Assembly (NCBI RefSeq): GCF_007970185.1
Contig: NZ_CP042431.1
Coordinates: forward strand, 1,860,001 to 1,924,000
From: Pseudobacter ginsenosidimutans
Lineage (GTDB): Bacteria > Bacteroidota > Bacteroidia > Chitinophagales > Chitinophagaceae
Length of the DNA: 64,000 bases
Direction: 5' to 3'
Part shown: positions 17,737-30,100 of the stretch, piece by piece
Layout of the letters: the number at the start of each line of letters is the position of its first letter
How positions within the stretch are numbered: the stretch's first letter is position 1
The notes under the pieces: generated by a model
What the model was told of the DNA's origin: nothing
What the model saw: the letters and a program-made list of their open reading frames with translations, nothing else
Database searches by the model: none
Position numbers and translations under genes: made by a program

Positions 17737-18156
17737 CTACTTAAGTTTTGTTACCGGATATAGTGGATGTTCCGGATTTACAGTTAAATCCTGCCTGACC
17801 GGATTTACCAATACATCCATCTCTTCCATTGGAATAGTTCCCAGCAATGGTTCTGAGTTGCCGGGAAGTACAAATGCATTAGCTGTGCATCTCCGGTTCT
17901 TGAATCGTATTTCAACATTATTCACGAAATCACAGGAAACGATTTCTCCGTTGCCCAGTGTAAAATTCTTTTTCCCCTGAACCGGAAGCTGGAGGATCTC
18001 CTGAATGTTTTCGTTAATGGCAAGGTGTAAAGATCCTGTAGCAACCAGAGCTTTTACAGTAGTACTTTTTACCTGTTTCTGAGTGAGCAGGTTTCTTCTG
18101 GATGCTTCCAGTTCCCATCCATTGATAAGTTCAGGTTCTGCATACACTAATCCCAT
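17737..18156 (-). CDS. Clan AA (retropepsin-like) aspartic protease homologue lacking the catalytic Asp
   Basis: This 139-residue protein matches small clan AA aspartic-protease-like proteins from start to end: MGLVYAEPELING..., a core with INENIQEILQLPV, an EIRFKNRRC strand and a C-terminal VLPGNSEPLLGTIPMEEMDVLVNP segment (the hydrophobic-hydrophobic-Gly psi-loop half). The catalytic triplet that should read D-T-G reads A39-T40-G41 (codon GCT at 18040-18042, where GAT would give Asp). Retropepsin-like enzymes need that Asp, so the protein is predicted to be inactive as a protease. The rest of the frame is intact. It stands alone, convergent with the PUL. Confidence 0.75.
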   Translation of the reverse strand: MGLVYAEPELINGWELEASRRNLLTQKQVKSTTVKALVATGSLHLAINENIQEILQLPVQGKKNFTLGNGEIVSCDFVNNVEIRFKNRRCTANAFVLPGNSEPLLGTIPMEEMDVLVNPVRQDLTVNPEHPLYPVTKLK

Positions 18157-18331
18157 TGGCGATTGATTTGATGATTGAGAAATATTGTTACATTAGTAGA
18201 AACAGCGAAGCGGCCCCATTGTCCTACTCCTCTTCAAAAAATATTTTTCGATTGCCCCCTAACGATAGTCCTTCATCTCCCTTAACCTTTTCGCAACCCA
18301 TCATTTCCTTACCATTTATTATTTTTGATGC

Positions 18332-18949
18332 ATGCCAACCAAAAACATCATCTTCGATCTCGGTGGAGTTCTCCTCAACTTAGATATCCCCAAAACTGTG
18401 CAAGCCTTCGAACAACTCGGCGCGCCTGAATTCAGTAAACTCTTTGGCCTGGGCCGTGCGGAATCTTTTCTCAAAGCCTATGAAGTTGGTTATATCAACG
18501 ATGATGAATTCATTACCGACCTTCAGCAACTCACCGGTGGCAAGAGCCGTGATGAAGTAGTACATGCCTGGAATGCCATGTTGCTGGACTTCCCGAAGGA
18601 GCGCATCGATCTACTGGCAGAGCTCAGGAAAAAATACAATCTTTATTTATTCAGCAATACCAACGCTATTCATCTTTCTTCATTCGCGAAAACATTCTCT
18701 GATACATTCAACGGCGCATCGCTGGATGGAGAATTCAGCAAAGCCTGGTACAGTCATCTTATCAAACTAAGAAAACCGGATGTGGAAGCATTTGAGTTCA
18801 TCATCAAAGACGGAGGGCTCAATCCATCCGAATCAGTCTTCATCGATGATGCACTTGTTAATGTGGAAGGTGCGCGCAAAGCGGGTTTGAACGGCATTCA
18901 TCTGGAACCCGGAAAAACCATTCTTGATCTGGATTGGAACCTCAGTTAA
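18332..18949 (+). CDS. HAD-superfamily hydrolase (subfamily IA, YihX-like)
   Basis: This 205-residue protein has HAD motif I near the N-terminus (IIFDLGGVLLNLD, nucleophile Asp9), motif II as LYLFSNTN (about 107-114), the motif III Lys in IKLRKPDVEAFEF and motif IV as SVFIDDALVNVEGA. The DLG form of motif I is common in this phosphatase group. It would hydrolyse a phosphorylated metabolite such as a sugar phosphate; the substrate cannot be read from the sequence. It converges with the small membrane-protein gene ending 10 bases downstream. Confidence 0.88.
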   Translation: MPTKNIIFDLGGVLLNLDIPKTVQAFEQLGAPEFSKLFGLGRAESFLKAYEVGYINDDEFITDLQQLTGGKSRDEVVHAWNAMLLDFPKERIDLLAELRKKYNLYLFSNTNAIHLSSFAKTFSDTFNGASLDGEFSKAWYSHLIKLRKPDVEAFEFIIKDGGLNPSESVFIDDALVNVEGARKAGLNGIHLEPGKTILDLDWNLS

Positions 18950-18958
18950 GTACGCGGA

Positions 18959-19216
18959 TTATTTCACTTCTTCGAAATCGATATAATCTCCAGCCTTCTC
19001 TTTGGGTGGATTAGGCGTTGGTGCGGAGGTAGAACCAGACTGATAATTATTCTGCGCAGCCTGTTGTTGTTGCTGTGCAGTATTCATGGCATTGTGAAAT
19101 TCTTTCACTTGCTGCCTCATTCTTTTGGACACCACAAACAATGGCAGCAGGAACCTGAAGACGAACCTGATGGCCAGATAGCCGACGATGATCCAAAGTA
19201 TAAGTTTCCAAGACAT
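18959..19216 (-). CDS. DUF4834-like small membrane protein
   Basis: This 85-residue protein has one N-terminal membrane helix (LILWIIVGYLAIRFVFRFLLPLFVV, about 4-28), a basic juxtamembrane stretch (SKRMRQQVKEF) and a Gln/Asn/Pro-rich tail ending DYIDFEEVK. This matches a short Bacteroidota family of unknown function (DUF4834-like; assignment from pattern, not a search). It is the last of three minus-strand genes that all look membrane-associated. Confidence 0.7.
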   Translation of the reverse strand: MSWKLILWIIVGYLAIRFVFRFLLPLFVVSKRMRQQVKEFHNAMNTAQQQQQAAQNNYQSGSTSAPTPNPPKEKAGDYIDFEEVK

Positions 19217-19273
19217 GTTGTAAAGATACTATGCGGGGACCAAAAAACTGTTAAGGCACTGCAAAACCAGGTT

Positions 19274-19615
19274 TCATTTCTTACCGAACCAGCGCTCCAT
19301 CAGTCTTTCGAGACCTGCTGAGATCTTGTTCGCTACCAGTGGCACCAGTTGTTGTAACAGTATCTGGATGCTTTCGGTGCCCAGCAATCCCTGGATGAAA
19401 CCGGTACCGTAGCTTGCTTCTTCTTCTTCGCGTTTTTGCTTTCTTCTGCGACGGCCGCGGAAAATGCTGTTCCAGCCCATCTTGTAGAAATTGTCCTGCA
19501 GATGATCGAAGCTATCGTCCAGATGCAATTCAATATCTTTTGCTTTCAGTTGCAGTTTGAAGATCTCCTTTTCCAGTTCATAGAGTGTATCGATACTGCT
19601 GGTGGATCTTGCCAT
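19274..19615 (-). CDS. Hypothetical coiled-coil protein
   Basis: A 113-residue protein I do not recognise. Residues about 8-40 form a predicted coiled coil (TLYELEKEIFKLQLKAKDIELHLDDSFDHLQ), followed by a strongly basic patch (FRGRRRRKQKR, about 52-62), an acidic run (EEEE), then an amphipathic C-terminal helix (LLQQLVPLVANKISAGLERLMERWF). It lies between a phage-holin-family protein and the DUF4834-like protein, so it probably works at the membrane with one of them. Confidence 0.65.
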   Translation of the reverse strand: MARSTSSIDTLYELEKEIFKLQLKAKDIELHLDDSFDHLQDNFYKMGWNSIFRGRRRRKQKREEEEASYGTGFIQGLLGTESIQILLQQLVPLVANKISAGLERLMERWFGKK

Positions 19616-19659
19616 ATGATTGAGTGATTAAGTGTGAATTAAAATTTGATGAGAGGGCT

Positions 19660-20046
19660 CTAATCTTCGTCGTTATCTGATTTGCTGACCTTCACTTCTT
19701 CGCGCGCGCGAATGATGATGCTGCGGATAATGGGATTCACGAAAAGTTTTTCGCGGAATACCGCAATGGCAACAAATAGAATGATGAGAATAATAGTGGT
19801 AAGGCCGAATCCTTTCACGTAACTTTGTGTGAGTTCGGAAAGCCAGAAACCAAGGCACATTCCCGCAAAGATGAGGATCAGAAAGGCAATGAAGGCTGCA
19901 ATCACCATCCAGGCAAGCAGTCCCATTGATTTTGAAAAGATCCGGATGGCCTGCAACCGGAAGATCTCAGACTTGGTCTCTACATAAACTTTCAGCAGTT
20001 CTTTGTTTTCCCTGAAGAAGTCGCCCAGATTATCCGGTTGATTCAT
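19660..20046 (-). CDS. Phage holin family / DUF1469-like integral membrane protein
   Basis: This 128-residue protein has an amphipathic N-terminal helix, two strong membrane helices (about 44-70, LLAWMVIAAFIAFLILIFAGMC, and about 78-98, GLTTIILIILFVAIAVF) and a charged C-terminus (REEVKVSKSDNDED). This is the layout of the chromosomal 'phage holin family' (Holin-X/DUF1469-like) proteins, which despite the name are ordinary envelope proteins in Bacteroidota. It is the first gene of the three-gene minus-strand unit. Confidence 0.75.
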   Translation of the reverse strand: MNQPDNLGDFFRENKELLKVYVETKSEIFRLQAIRIFSKSMGLLAWMVIAAFIAFLILIFAGMCLGFWLSELTQSYVKGFGLTTIILIILFVAIAVFREKLFVNPIIRSIIIRAREEVKVSKSDNDED

Positions 20047-20150
20047 AACGCGATGGATTTGATTTAAAGTTACTTACTATTACCTGAAAGCGCATTTGAA
20101 ATATACTTCATATAACTTTAATGCCACCTCTGATTGTTAAAAACCAGATT

Positions 20151-20183
20151 TTTGGAAGTAATACCTTATTTACCTTACCTTTG
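20151..20183 (+). promoter_or_regulatory. Bacteroidota-type promoter for the rimP-nusA-infB unit
   Basis: TTTG at 20151-20154 and TACCTTTG at 20176-20183, 21 bases apart, match the Bacteroidota -33 (TTTG) and -7 (TAnnTTTG) elements. The RNA would start near 20190 and carry a leader of about 65 bases before rimP. Confidence 0.7.
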
Positions 20184-20202
20184 CCTCGGCAAAAGATGAA
20201 GT

Positions 20203-20230
20203 AGAAGGGAACGGGGTCCGTTCCCTTCTT
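20203..20230 (+). promoter_or_regulatory. Leader hairpin before rimP (possible attenuator)
   Basis: AGAAGGGAACGG (20203-20214) and CCGTTCCCTTCT (20218-20229) form a perfect 12-bp stem with a 3-base loop, followed by TTATTT. It lies inside the predicted leader, 24 bases before the rimP ATG. A terminator-like stem in this place suggests attenuation or autoregulation; no function is shown by the sequence alone. Confidence 0.55.
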
Positions 20231-20253
20231 TATTTCCCTGCAGTAAAGGACTT

Positions 20254-20754
20254 ATGAGTACGGAAACACAAATTCAGGCAATTGAAAAGTTGGTGAGTGC
20301 AATCATAGCCGAGGATCCGGCGATATTCCTGGTTGAGACCAGGATCAAGCCCACCAATAATGTAAAGGTTTTTCTTGATGGCGACAATGGTATCACAATC
20401 GAGCAATGCATCGCCATCAACAGGGCATTATACAAGCAGGTAGAGGGTTCGGGCCTGTTCCCGAATGATGATTTCTCCCTGGAAATTTCTTCTCCCGGTT
20501 TAGATGAGCCGCTGAAACTGCCCCGCCAGTTCAGGAAAAATATGGGCAGGGTCGTGGAGGTTATGCTACAGGATGGGACTAAGATCGAGGGAAAACTGAT
20601 CGAAGCAAAAGATGATGCGATCGTTATAGAAGAAATAAAGTCCAAAAAGCCAATATCCCAGAAACATAAGCCAACCGCCAAACAGGTAGAGCTGGTGCTG
20701 CGTGAATTACCGCTGAAAGAAGTAAAATCAACAAAAATTCAAATAACATTTTAA
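20254..20754 (+). CDS. rimP: Ribosome maturation factor RimP
   Basis: This 166-residue protein has the two-domain RimP fold: an N-terminal alpha/beta domain (about 1-90, with FLDGDNGITIEQCIAINRAL and LEISSPGLDEPLK, a hallmark of the family) and a C-terminal Sm-like domain (about 91-166, GRVVEVMLQDGTKIEGKLIEAKDDAIVIEE). RimP binds the 30S precursor and is needed for its maturation. It heads the rimP-nusA-infB order that is conserved across bacteria. Confidence 0.96.
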   Translation: MSTETQIQAIEKLVSAIIAEDPAIFLVETRIKPTNNVKVFLDGDNGITIEQCIAINRALYKQVEGSGLFPNDDFSLEISSPGLDEPLKLPRQFRKNMGRVVEVMLQDGTKIEGKLIEAKDDAIVIEEIKSKKPISQKHKPTAKQVELVLRELPLKEVKSTKIQITF

Positions 20755-20861
20755 AAAAAAGGCCACAACACATGAGGGCCGTAGCGGCCGGGACTGATCC
20801 TGGCAGGTCTGCGTATCCGGTGGCAAACAATTCCGAAACAGGATTTTATAAATTATAGTAT

Positions 20862-22109
20862 ATGGCAAGTATCAACCTGATTGAAGCTTTCCAGGAGTTC
20901 AAGGAAGCTGAAAATATTGATCGTCCCACGATGATGAAAGTAGTGGAAGATGTGTTCAAGACCCTGCTCCGTAAGAAATACGGCAGTGATGAGAACTTTG
21001 ACGTGATCGTGAACGCAGAGAAAGGTGACCTTGAGATCTTCCGTCGCCGGATGATCGTGGAAGATGGCGCTGTAGCTGATCCGCTCGCCGAGATCGCTTA
21101 CAGTGATGCCGTTAAGATCGAGCCTGACTTCGAAGTGGGTGAAGAACTCTACGAAGAGGTGAACATCCTCGATTTCGGCCGCCGCGCTATCCTTGCCGCC
21201 AAACAAACTCTCGCCAGCCGTATCTCCGATCTGAAGAAGAACGTACTGGTGAAAAAATATGGCGACCGTGTTGGAGAGATCACCAGCGCTGAGGTTTACC
21301 AGGTTTGGAAAAAGGAGATCCTTCTCCTGGATGAGGAAGGCAATGAGCTGATCCTCCCCAAATCTGAGCAGATCCCGCAGGATTACTTCAAGAAAGGTGA
21401 GAATATCCGCGCCGTTGTGAAAAAGGTGGAATTAAAAAATAATTCACCAGTAATCATTCTTTCCCGCACCTCTCCCTCATTTCTTGCTAAATTGCTTGAA
21501 ATTGAGGTTCCGGAGATCTTTGATGGCCTGATCGTGATCAAGAAGATCGTTCGTGAGCCTGGCGAAAGAGCGAAAGTAGCCGTGGAATCTTACGATGACC
21601 GTATCGACCCCGTTGGCGCCTGCGTAGGTATGAAAGGTAGCCGTATCCACGGGATCGTTCGTGAGCTGAAGAATGAAAACATCGACGTTATCAACTGGAC
21701 CAATAACCTTCAACTGCTGATCCAACGCTCCCTGACCCCTGCAAGGATCACCAGTATGGACCTGAACAACGACACAAAACAGGCGAATGTTTACCTCAAA
21801 CCAGACCAGGTATCACTGGCCATCGGTAAAAAAGGTGTGAACATCAAACTGGCGCAGGAATTGACAGGCTATAGCATCGACGTTTACCGCGATACCGAAG
21901 GTGAGCCCCAGGAATTTGATATTGACCTGGAAGAATTCAGCGATGAGATCGAAACATGGATCATCGATGAATTCAAACGCATCGGTTGCGATACCGCCCG
22001 CAGCGTTCTGGATCTGACACCCGAAGAACTGGAAAGAAGAACAGACCTGGAAAAAGAAACGATCGACAGCGTTCGCAAGATTCTGAAAGAAGAGTTTGAG
22101 AAAGAATAA
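20862..22109 (+). CDS. nusA: Transcription termination/antitermination factor NusA
   Basis: This 415-residue protein has the NusA N-terminal RNA-polymerase-binding domain (about 1-125), an S1 domain (about 130-200), two KH domains (about 230-345; VGACVGMKGSRIHGIVRELKNENIDVI and SLAIGKKGVNIKLAQELTGY) and a short acidic C-terminal extension. It modulates pausing, termination and antitermination on RNA polymerase. The 107-base gap after rimP contains a small GGCCG/CGGCC hairpin but no T-run, so read-through from rimP is expected. Confidence 0.96.
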   Translation: MASINLIEAFQEFKEAENIDRPTMMKVVEDVFKTLLRKKYGSDENFDVIVNAEKGDLEIFRRRMIVEDGAVADPLAEIAYSDAVKIEPDFEVGEELYEEVNILDFGRRAILAAKQTLASRISDLKKNVLVKKYGDRVGEITSAEVYQVWKKEILLLDEEGNELILPKSEQIPQDYFKKGENIRAVVKKVELKNNSPVIILSRTSPSFLAKLLEIEVPEIFDGLIVIKKIVREPGERAKVAVESYDDRIDPVGACVGMKGSRIHGIVRELKNENIDVINWTNNLQLLIQRSLTPARITSMDLNNDTKQANVYLKPDQVSLAIGKKGVNIKLAQELTGYSIDVYRDTEGEPQEFDIDLEEFSDEIETWIIDEFKRIGCDTARSVLDLTPEELERRTDLEKETIDSVRKILKEEFEKE

Positions 22110-22188
22110 ATAGCCGGGAGCCCGGCTCCCTTCTGATTTTTTCCGCCTCAAACAGCTTACAAACTAAAAAATTGTCTTACAATAACGA

Positions 22189-25377
<3,189 letters not shown>

Positions 25378-25395
25378 TTTGAAGTAATACAAGGC

Positions 25396-25443
25396 AAGGC
25401 ACAAGGTAAACTGTTATCCAACGTTTCTCCTTGTGCCTTTTTT
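25396..25443 (+). terminator. Intrinsic terminator after infB
   Basis: AAGGCACAAGG at 25396-25406 pairs perfectly with CCTTGTGCCTT at 25429-25439 (22-base loop), followed by a T-run to 25443. It ends the rimP-nusA-infB unit. Confidence 0.8.
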
Positions 25444-25539
25444 CCTGGACCTGCGCCTTAAAACCTTGTTAATAAGAAAGAGTAAACGCAGAATATCTGA
25501 CCGGAAAAGTATTTTTGAGCATATCCATTTCATAAGAAT

Positions 25540-26913
25540 ATGAAAAAATTAAGCACGCTACTGGTAGCTATGTTACTCATCTCCGCCGCATTTTCACAAG
25601 GCGTAAGAAAAGTAACAGCCGATAAGATCGTTGGCATCGTTGGAGACAAGATCATTCTCCGCTCCGATGTGTACAACGATATTACAGACAGACAGCGCCG
25701 CGGCGAACCAGTGCCACCTAATGCCGACTGTTTCATCATGGAACAATTGCTCACCCTGAAAGCATTGGTGCTGCAGGCTGAGAAAGACTCTATCGTTGTA
25801 GGGGAAGATGAGATCGATGCCCTGCTCGATAACCAGGTACGCGGATTCATCCAGATGTATGGTGGCAGAGCAGAGCTTGAACAGATCGCCGGCCGCTCTA
25901 TCTATCAGATCAAGGAAGACTTCAGACAGTCTTTCACTGAAAGAAAAAAAGCGGAGCGCATGCGCGATAAGATCACAGAAGGCGTAAAGATCACCCCTCA
26001 GGAAGTAAAAGAATTTTTCGATAAGATACCTAAAGACAGTCTCCGCTATTACGAATCTGAAGTAGCCATCTGCGAAGTGGTACTCTATCCAAAACCCTCA
26101 CGTGAACTTGAGCTCCTGGCAATGGATGAACTGGCAGAATACAAACGCTCCGCAGAATCAGGTACACAGAAGTTTGAAACCCTCGCCCAGCTTTACTCTG
26201 ACGACCCGGGCAGCAAAGACAACGGTGGAAGATATGCTATCAACCGTACTGAAAAGAACTGGGACCCCGCTTTCATCCAAAATGCATTCCGTCTGAAAGA
26301 TGGACAGATCTCTCCCGTGTTCAAATCCAAATTCGGTTATCATATTATCAAGATGGAAAGTCGCTCCGGTGATGATGCCATCGTAAGACATATCCTTCGT
26401 ATCCCGAAAATTACTGATGAGGAAGTGAACAATGCAGTGAACCAGCTGGACTCAGTTCGTGCAAGGATCATTGCGGGTACCATGACCTTCGGAGAAGCCG
26501 TAAACAAATACAGTGAAGAGGAATCTTCCAAATTCACCGGTGGTTGTTTGCAGAACAATATGGGAGGAAGCACACTGGCGCTTGACCAGCTCGACAAGAA
26601 CATGGTAGAGTTCCTCGCCAAATCAAATCTCAAACCCGGTGAAGTTTCCAAGCCAACTGTGTATACAGACGAGCGCCAGAAAAAAGGAGTAAGACTTGTT
26701 TTCCTCCGCTCCAGGTCTGAGCCTCACCGTGAGAACCTGAAAGATGATTATGACCGTGTTGCACTCAGGGCCATCGAAGAAAAGAAACAGAACGTACTTG
26801 AGAAATGGTTCCAGTCGAAGATCTCCACTTTCTACCTGATGATCGACGATGATTTCAAAGATTGTGAATCCATGAGCAACTGGCTTCAGCACGCAGTAAA
26901 GACCAGCGAATAA
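25540..26913 (+). CDS. SurA-like periplasmic peptidyl-prolyl isomerase/chaperone
   Basis: This 457-residue exported protein has a signal peptide (MKKLSTLLVAMLLISAAFSQ), a SurA-type N-terminal chaperone region (about 25-165: VDKIVGIVGDKIILRSDV..., then helices with EQLLTLKALVLQAEKDSI) and two parvulin-type domains (about 170-275 and 280-395). The first is the better preserved (LAQLYSDDPGSKDNGGRYA, FRLKDGQISPVFKSKFGYHIIKMESR). Such proteins escort outer-membrane barrels through the periplasm. It stands alone between two terminators. Confidence 0.9.
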   Translation: MKKLSTLLVAMLLISAAFSQGVRKVTADKIVGIVGDKIILRSDVYNDITDRQRRGEPVPPNADCFIMEQLLTLKALVLQAEKDSIVVGEDEIDALLDNQVRGFIQMYGGRAELEQIAGRSIYQIKEDFRQSFTERKKAERMRDKITEGVKITPQEVKEFFDKIPKDSLRYYESEVAICEVVLYPKPSRELELLAMDELAEYKRSAESGTQKFETLAQLYSDDPGSKDNGGRYAINRTEKNWDPAFIQNAFRLKDGQISPVFKSKFGYHIIKMESRSGDDAIVRHILRIPKITDEEVNNAVNQLDSVRARIIAGTMTFGEAVNKYSEEESSKFTGGCLQNNMGGSTLALDQLDKNMVEFLAKSNLKPGEVSKPTVYTDERQKKGVRLVFLRSRSEPHRENLKDDYDRVALRAIEEKKQNVLEKWFQSKISTFYLMIDDDFKDCESMSNWLQHAVKTSE

Positions 26914-26931
26914 GGTATTTCAACCTGACTT

Positions 26932-26963
26932 AGCCCCGGCTTTTGAAAAGCCGGGGCTTTTTT
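26932..26963 (+). terminator. Intrinsic terminator after the SurA-like gene
   Basis: AGCCCCGGCTTTT at 26932-26944 and AAAAGCCGGGGCT at 26946-26958 form a long GC-rich stem, followed by T's. It lies 19 bases after the stop codon. Confidence 0.85.
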
Positions 26964-27184
26964 ATGGCTAAACATTAAATATTTTCGGCTTTGCTTTCTT
27001 TTATCAAAGTGCTTACGTATTTTGATCCTCTTTCAGGTTTCGGCCAGCCTGGAATACCACCCTGCCATTAACGATCTCCTAAGGAAAAAAAGAACTAGGT
27101 GTAAACTCTTAGATATATTAGAAATTGCCTTTTTTATTGTGACAGCTTCGGCTTTTACGGTACTTTGTATAAGTATTTACCTGT

Positions 27185-30100
27185 ATGCTCAAGCAGCCCA
27201 ACAAGCCCAGACCAGGAGCGGGTCGACCCAAAACCTTATACCTCCAAACCGACCTCCGCGGCACCATCATTTCGGTGTCTGCTCCGCTATTGGTCACTAC
27301 CGGCAAAACCAGGCAGGAACTGATTGATCAGCCTTTCAGTAAACTGCTCGAACCTTCCGGAGCCGCCTGTCTTCAGGACATTCTGAATGCACCGGACCTG
27401 GTAGATCAACCCAGGGTATCTCTAACGGTGCAGGGTATCCGAACAAATACTACCATCGAATTCTCAGTTACCAAAAATGATTCAGAATATCAACCGGCCT
27501 TGCTGGAATGGCGTGCCGAATCCTTCGATGAACTGAGCGATTTTCCCCAGATCAATGATCAGCATGCTGAGGCCCTCTTCCGCCAGTTCGCAGATGCTGC
27601 ACCCGGCATGATCTGGATCTCAGATGAACAGGACAACACCGTTTTCTTCAATAAAAGCTGGCTGCAGTTCACCGGCATCACGGTAGATGATGTAGCCGGA
27701 GACGGATGGACCAGGCAGATCCATCCAGATGACATCCCCATAGCCATCAGCGTATACCGCAAATACTTCAGAGAACGAAAACCCGCCACACTCGAATACC
27801 GCATTAAGACCAATGGAGACCAATACCGGTGGGTGATCGATCAGAGCGCACCACGCTATCATGCAGACGGACGCTTTCTCGGATTTGTGGGATCGGTGAT
27901 GGACATTCACGACAGGAAGCAGGCAGAAGAAACCATCCGCCTCCAGGCCAAAGTGATGCACGATGTATCAGATGCTATCATCTCAACAGACCTGGACTAC
28001 AAGATCACCGCCTTCAATAACGCTGCGGAAAAGATCTACGGCCTTAAAGCTGCTGACCTGCTCGGCAAGCATATCCGCTCTGTAATCAATCACGAATACC
28101 TTTCTGCCACACCCCAGGAAGTGCTTGACAGTCTTGATCAAACCGGCGGATGGGAAGGCATGGTCTGGTATGATCACCCCGAAGGGCGCCGTGTATTTAT
28201 GCTGGCCACCCTCACTGTTCTCCGTAACGAGCAGGGACAACGGACAGGCGTAGCCGCTATTCACCGCGATGTTTCTGAAAAGCGCCGCGCTGAAGAAACC
28301 CTTCGTATCACTGAAGAAAGATACCGCTCGCTGGTATTCGCGCTCGGCGAGGGTGTGATCATGTGCAACAAGGAAGGTGAGATCATTGCCTGTAACGAGA
28401 GCGCAGAACTGATCCTGGATATTCCCAATGGCGATCTCAAAGGCCGCTCTATCTATAAGCCCTACACGAAATATTTCTTTGAAGACGGTGATGTAGTGAA
28501 CGCCGGCGAATCGCCGGCAGTGCGTACACTTAAAACAGGCGAATCTTACAAGGAAGTGATCCTGGGATTCAGCAAGCGCGACAGTATGCTTAGCTGGATT
28601 TCCGTGAACACGGAGCCCATCTATTATTCAACGCCCACTATCATGTCTGCGCCCGATGCAGTGGTGGTGACCATTGTTGATATTACCGATCGCAAGAACC
28701 ATGAACAACTGCTGGCCCTGGAGAAAAAAGTGCTGGAGATGAATGCGCTTCCTGCCATCAGTCTTAAGACCATTATCGATTATTTCCTCGAAGGACTGGA
28801 GAAATTGTTTCCGGGCATGCTCTGTACCGTACTCACGCTGGACCACCAGAAACAGTCCGTTCATCCGCTCAGCGCGCCCAGTCTGCCTGTTGAATATTCC
28901 AACGCCATCAGTGGAAGGCCCATCGGTCCCTGCGATGGTTCCTGCGGTACCGCCATGTTCCGCAAGGTAAAAGTGATCAGTACCGATGTGGCAAAGGACC
29001 CGCTCTGGGATAAATACAGGGAACTGGCTGAACAGTTCGGCATCGGCGCCTGCTGGAGCTTTCCGATACTGGATTCCCACAAGGAAGTGATGGCCACCAT
29101 CGCTACCTATTATCATTTCCCCAAAGTGCCCGGCCCCAAGGACCTCGGCATTCTCGATCGCGCATGCGACCTGCTGCGCGTGATCATCGAGAACAAAGAC
29201 GCGGAAAGAAAGATCCGCCGCAATCACGAAAGATACCTCCTCGTCACAAAAGCCACCAACGATGCTATCTGGGACTGGGATATCAATACCAGCGACCTCT
29301 ACTGGGGAGATGGGTATTTCACCCTCTTCGGTTACAAACCCGGATATATAACCGAAGGAATGAAAAAATGGGAAAACTGCATCCATCCGGAGGATCGTGA
29401 GCGGGTGAAAAATCATCTGGATAAATACCTGAATAATAATAATACCCGTTTATGGGAAGCGGAATATCGTTTCCTGAAATCGAATGGTGAATATGCGCTT
29501 GTGCAAGACCGTGGGTTCCTCATCTTCGACCACGAAGGAAAGATGAACCGCATGGTGGGCTCTGTTCAGGACATCACAGAGAAACGGGAAATGGAAAGGA
29601 AACTGCTGGAGACCGAGCTCAATAAACAGAAGCTGGTAGCGCAGGCTGTGGTGAATGCACAGGAGAAAGACAGAGCCGAGATTGGAAAAGACCTTCACGA
29701 CAATGTGAACCAGATACTCACTACCGGAAAACTATACCTGGAACTGGCCCTGGTGGAAGAAAGCGAAAGGCTACAGCTGATCCAGCGATGTGCAGCCAGT
29801 ATTTCAGATGCCATCAATGAAGTACGCGCCATCTCCAGATCCTTGGTGCCGGCAAGTATCGGTGACCTCGGCCTGATCGAATCCATCCAGGACCTTTCCG
29901 AAAGTGTGAGGGCAACAAAAAAACTGAAAGTGCAGTTCAGATATAAAGGCTCAATTGACGAACTGCTGGATGATAAAAGAAAGCTCACCCTTTTCAGGGT
30001 TGTGCAGGAACAGGTGAATAATGTATTGAAGCATTCCCGGGCCGCCAATCTCCTGATCGAACTTAGCTGTGAAGATCAAAGGATCTGTCTCAGCATCTCA

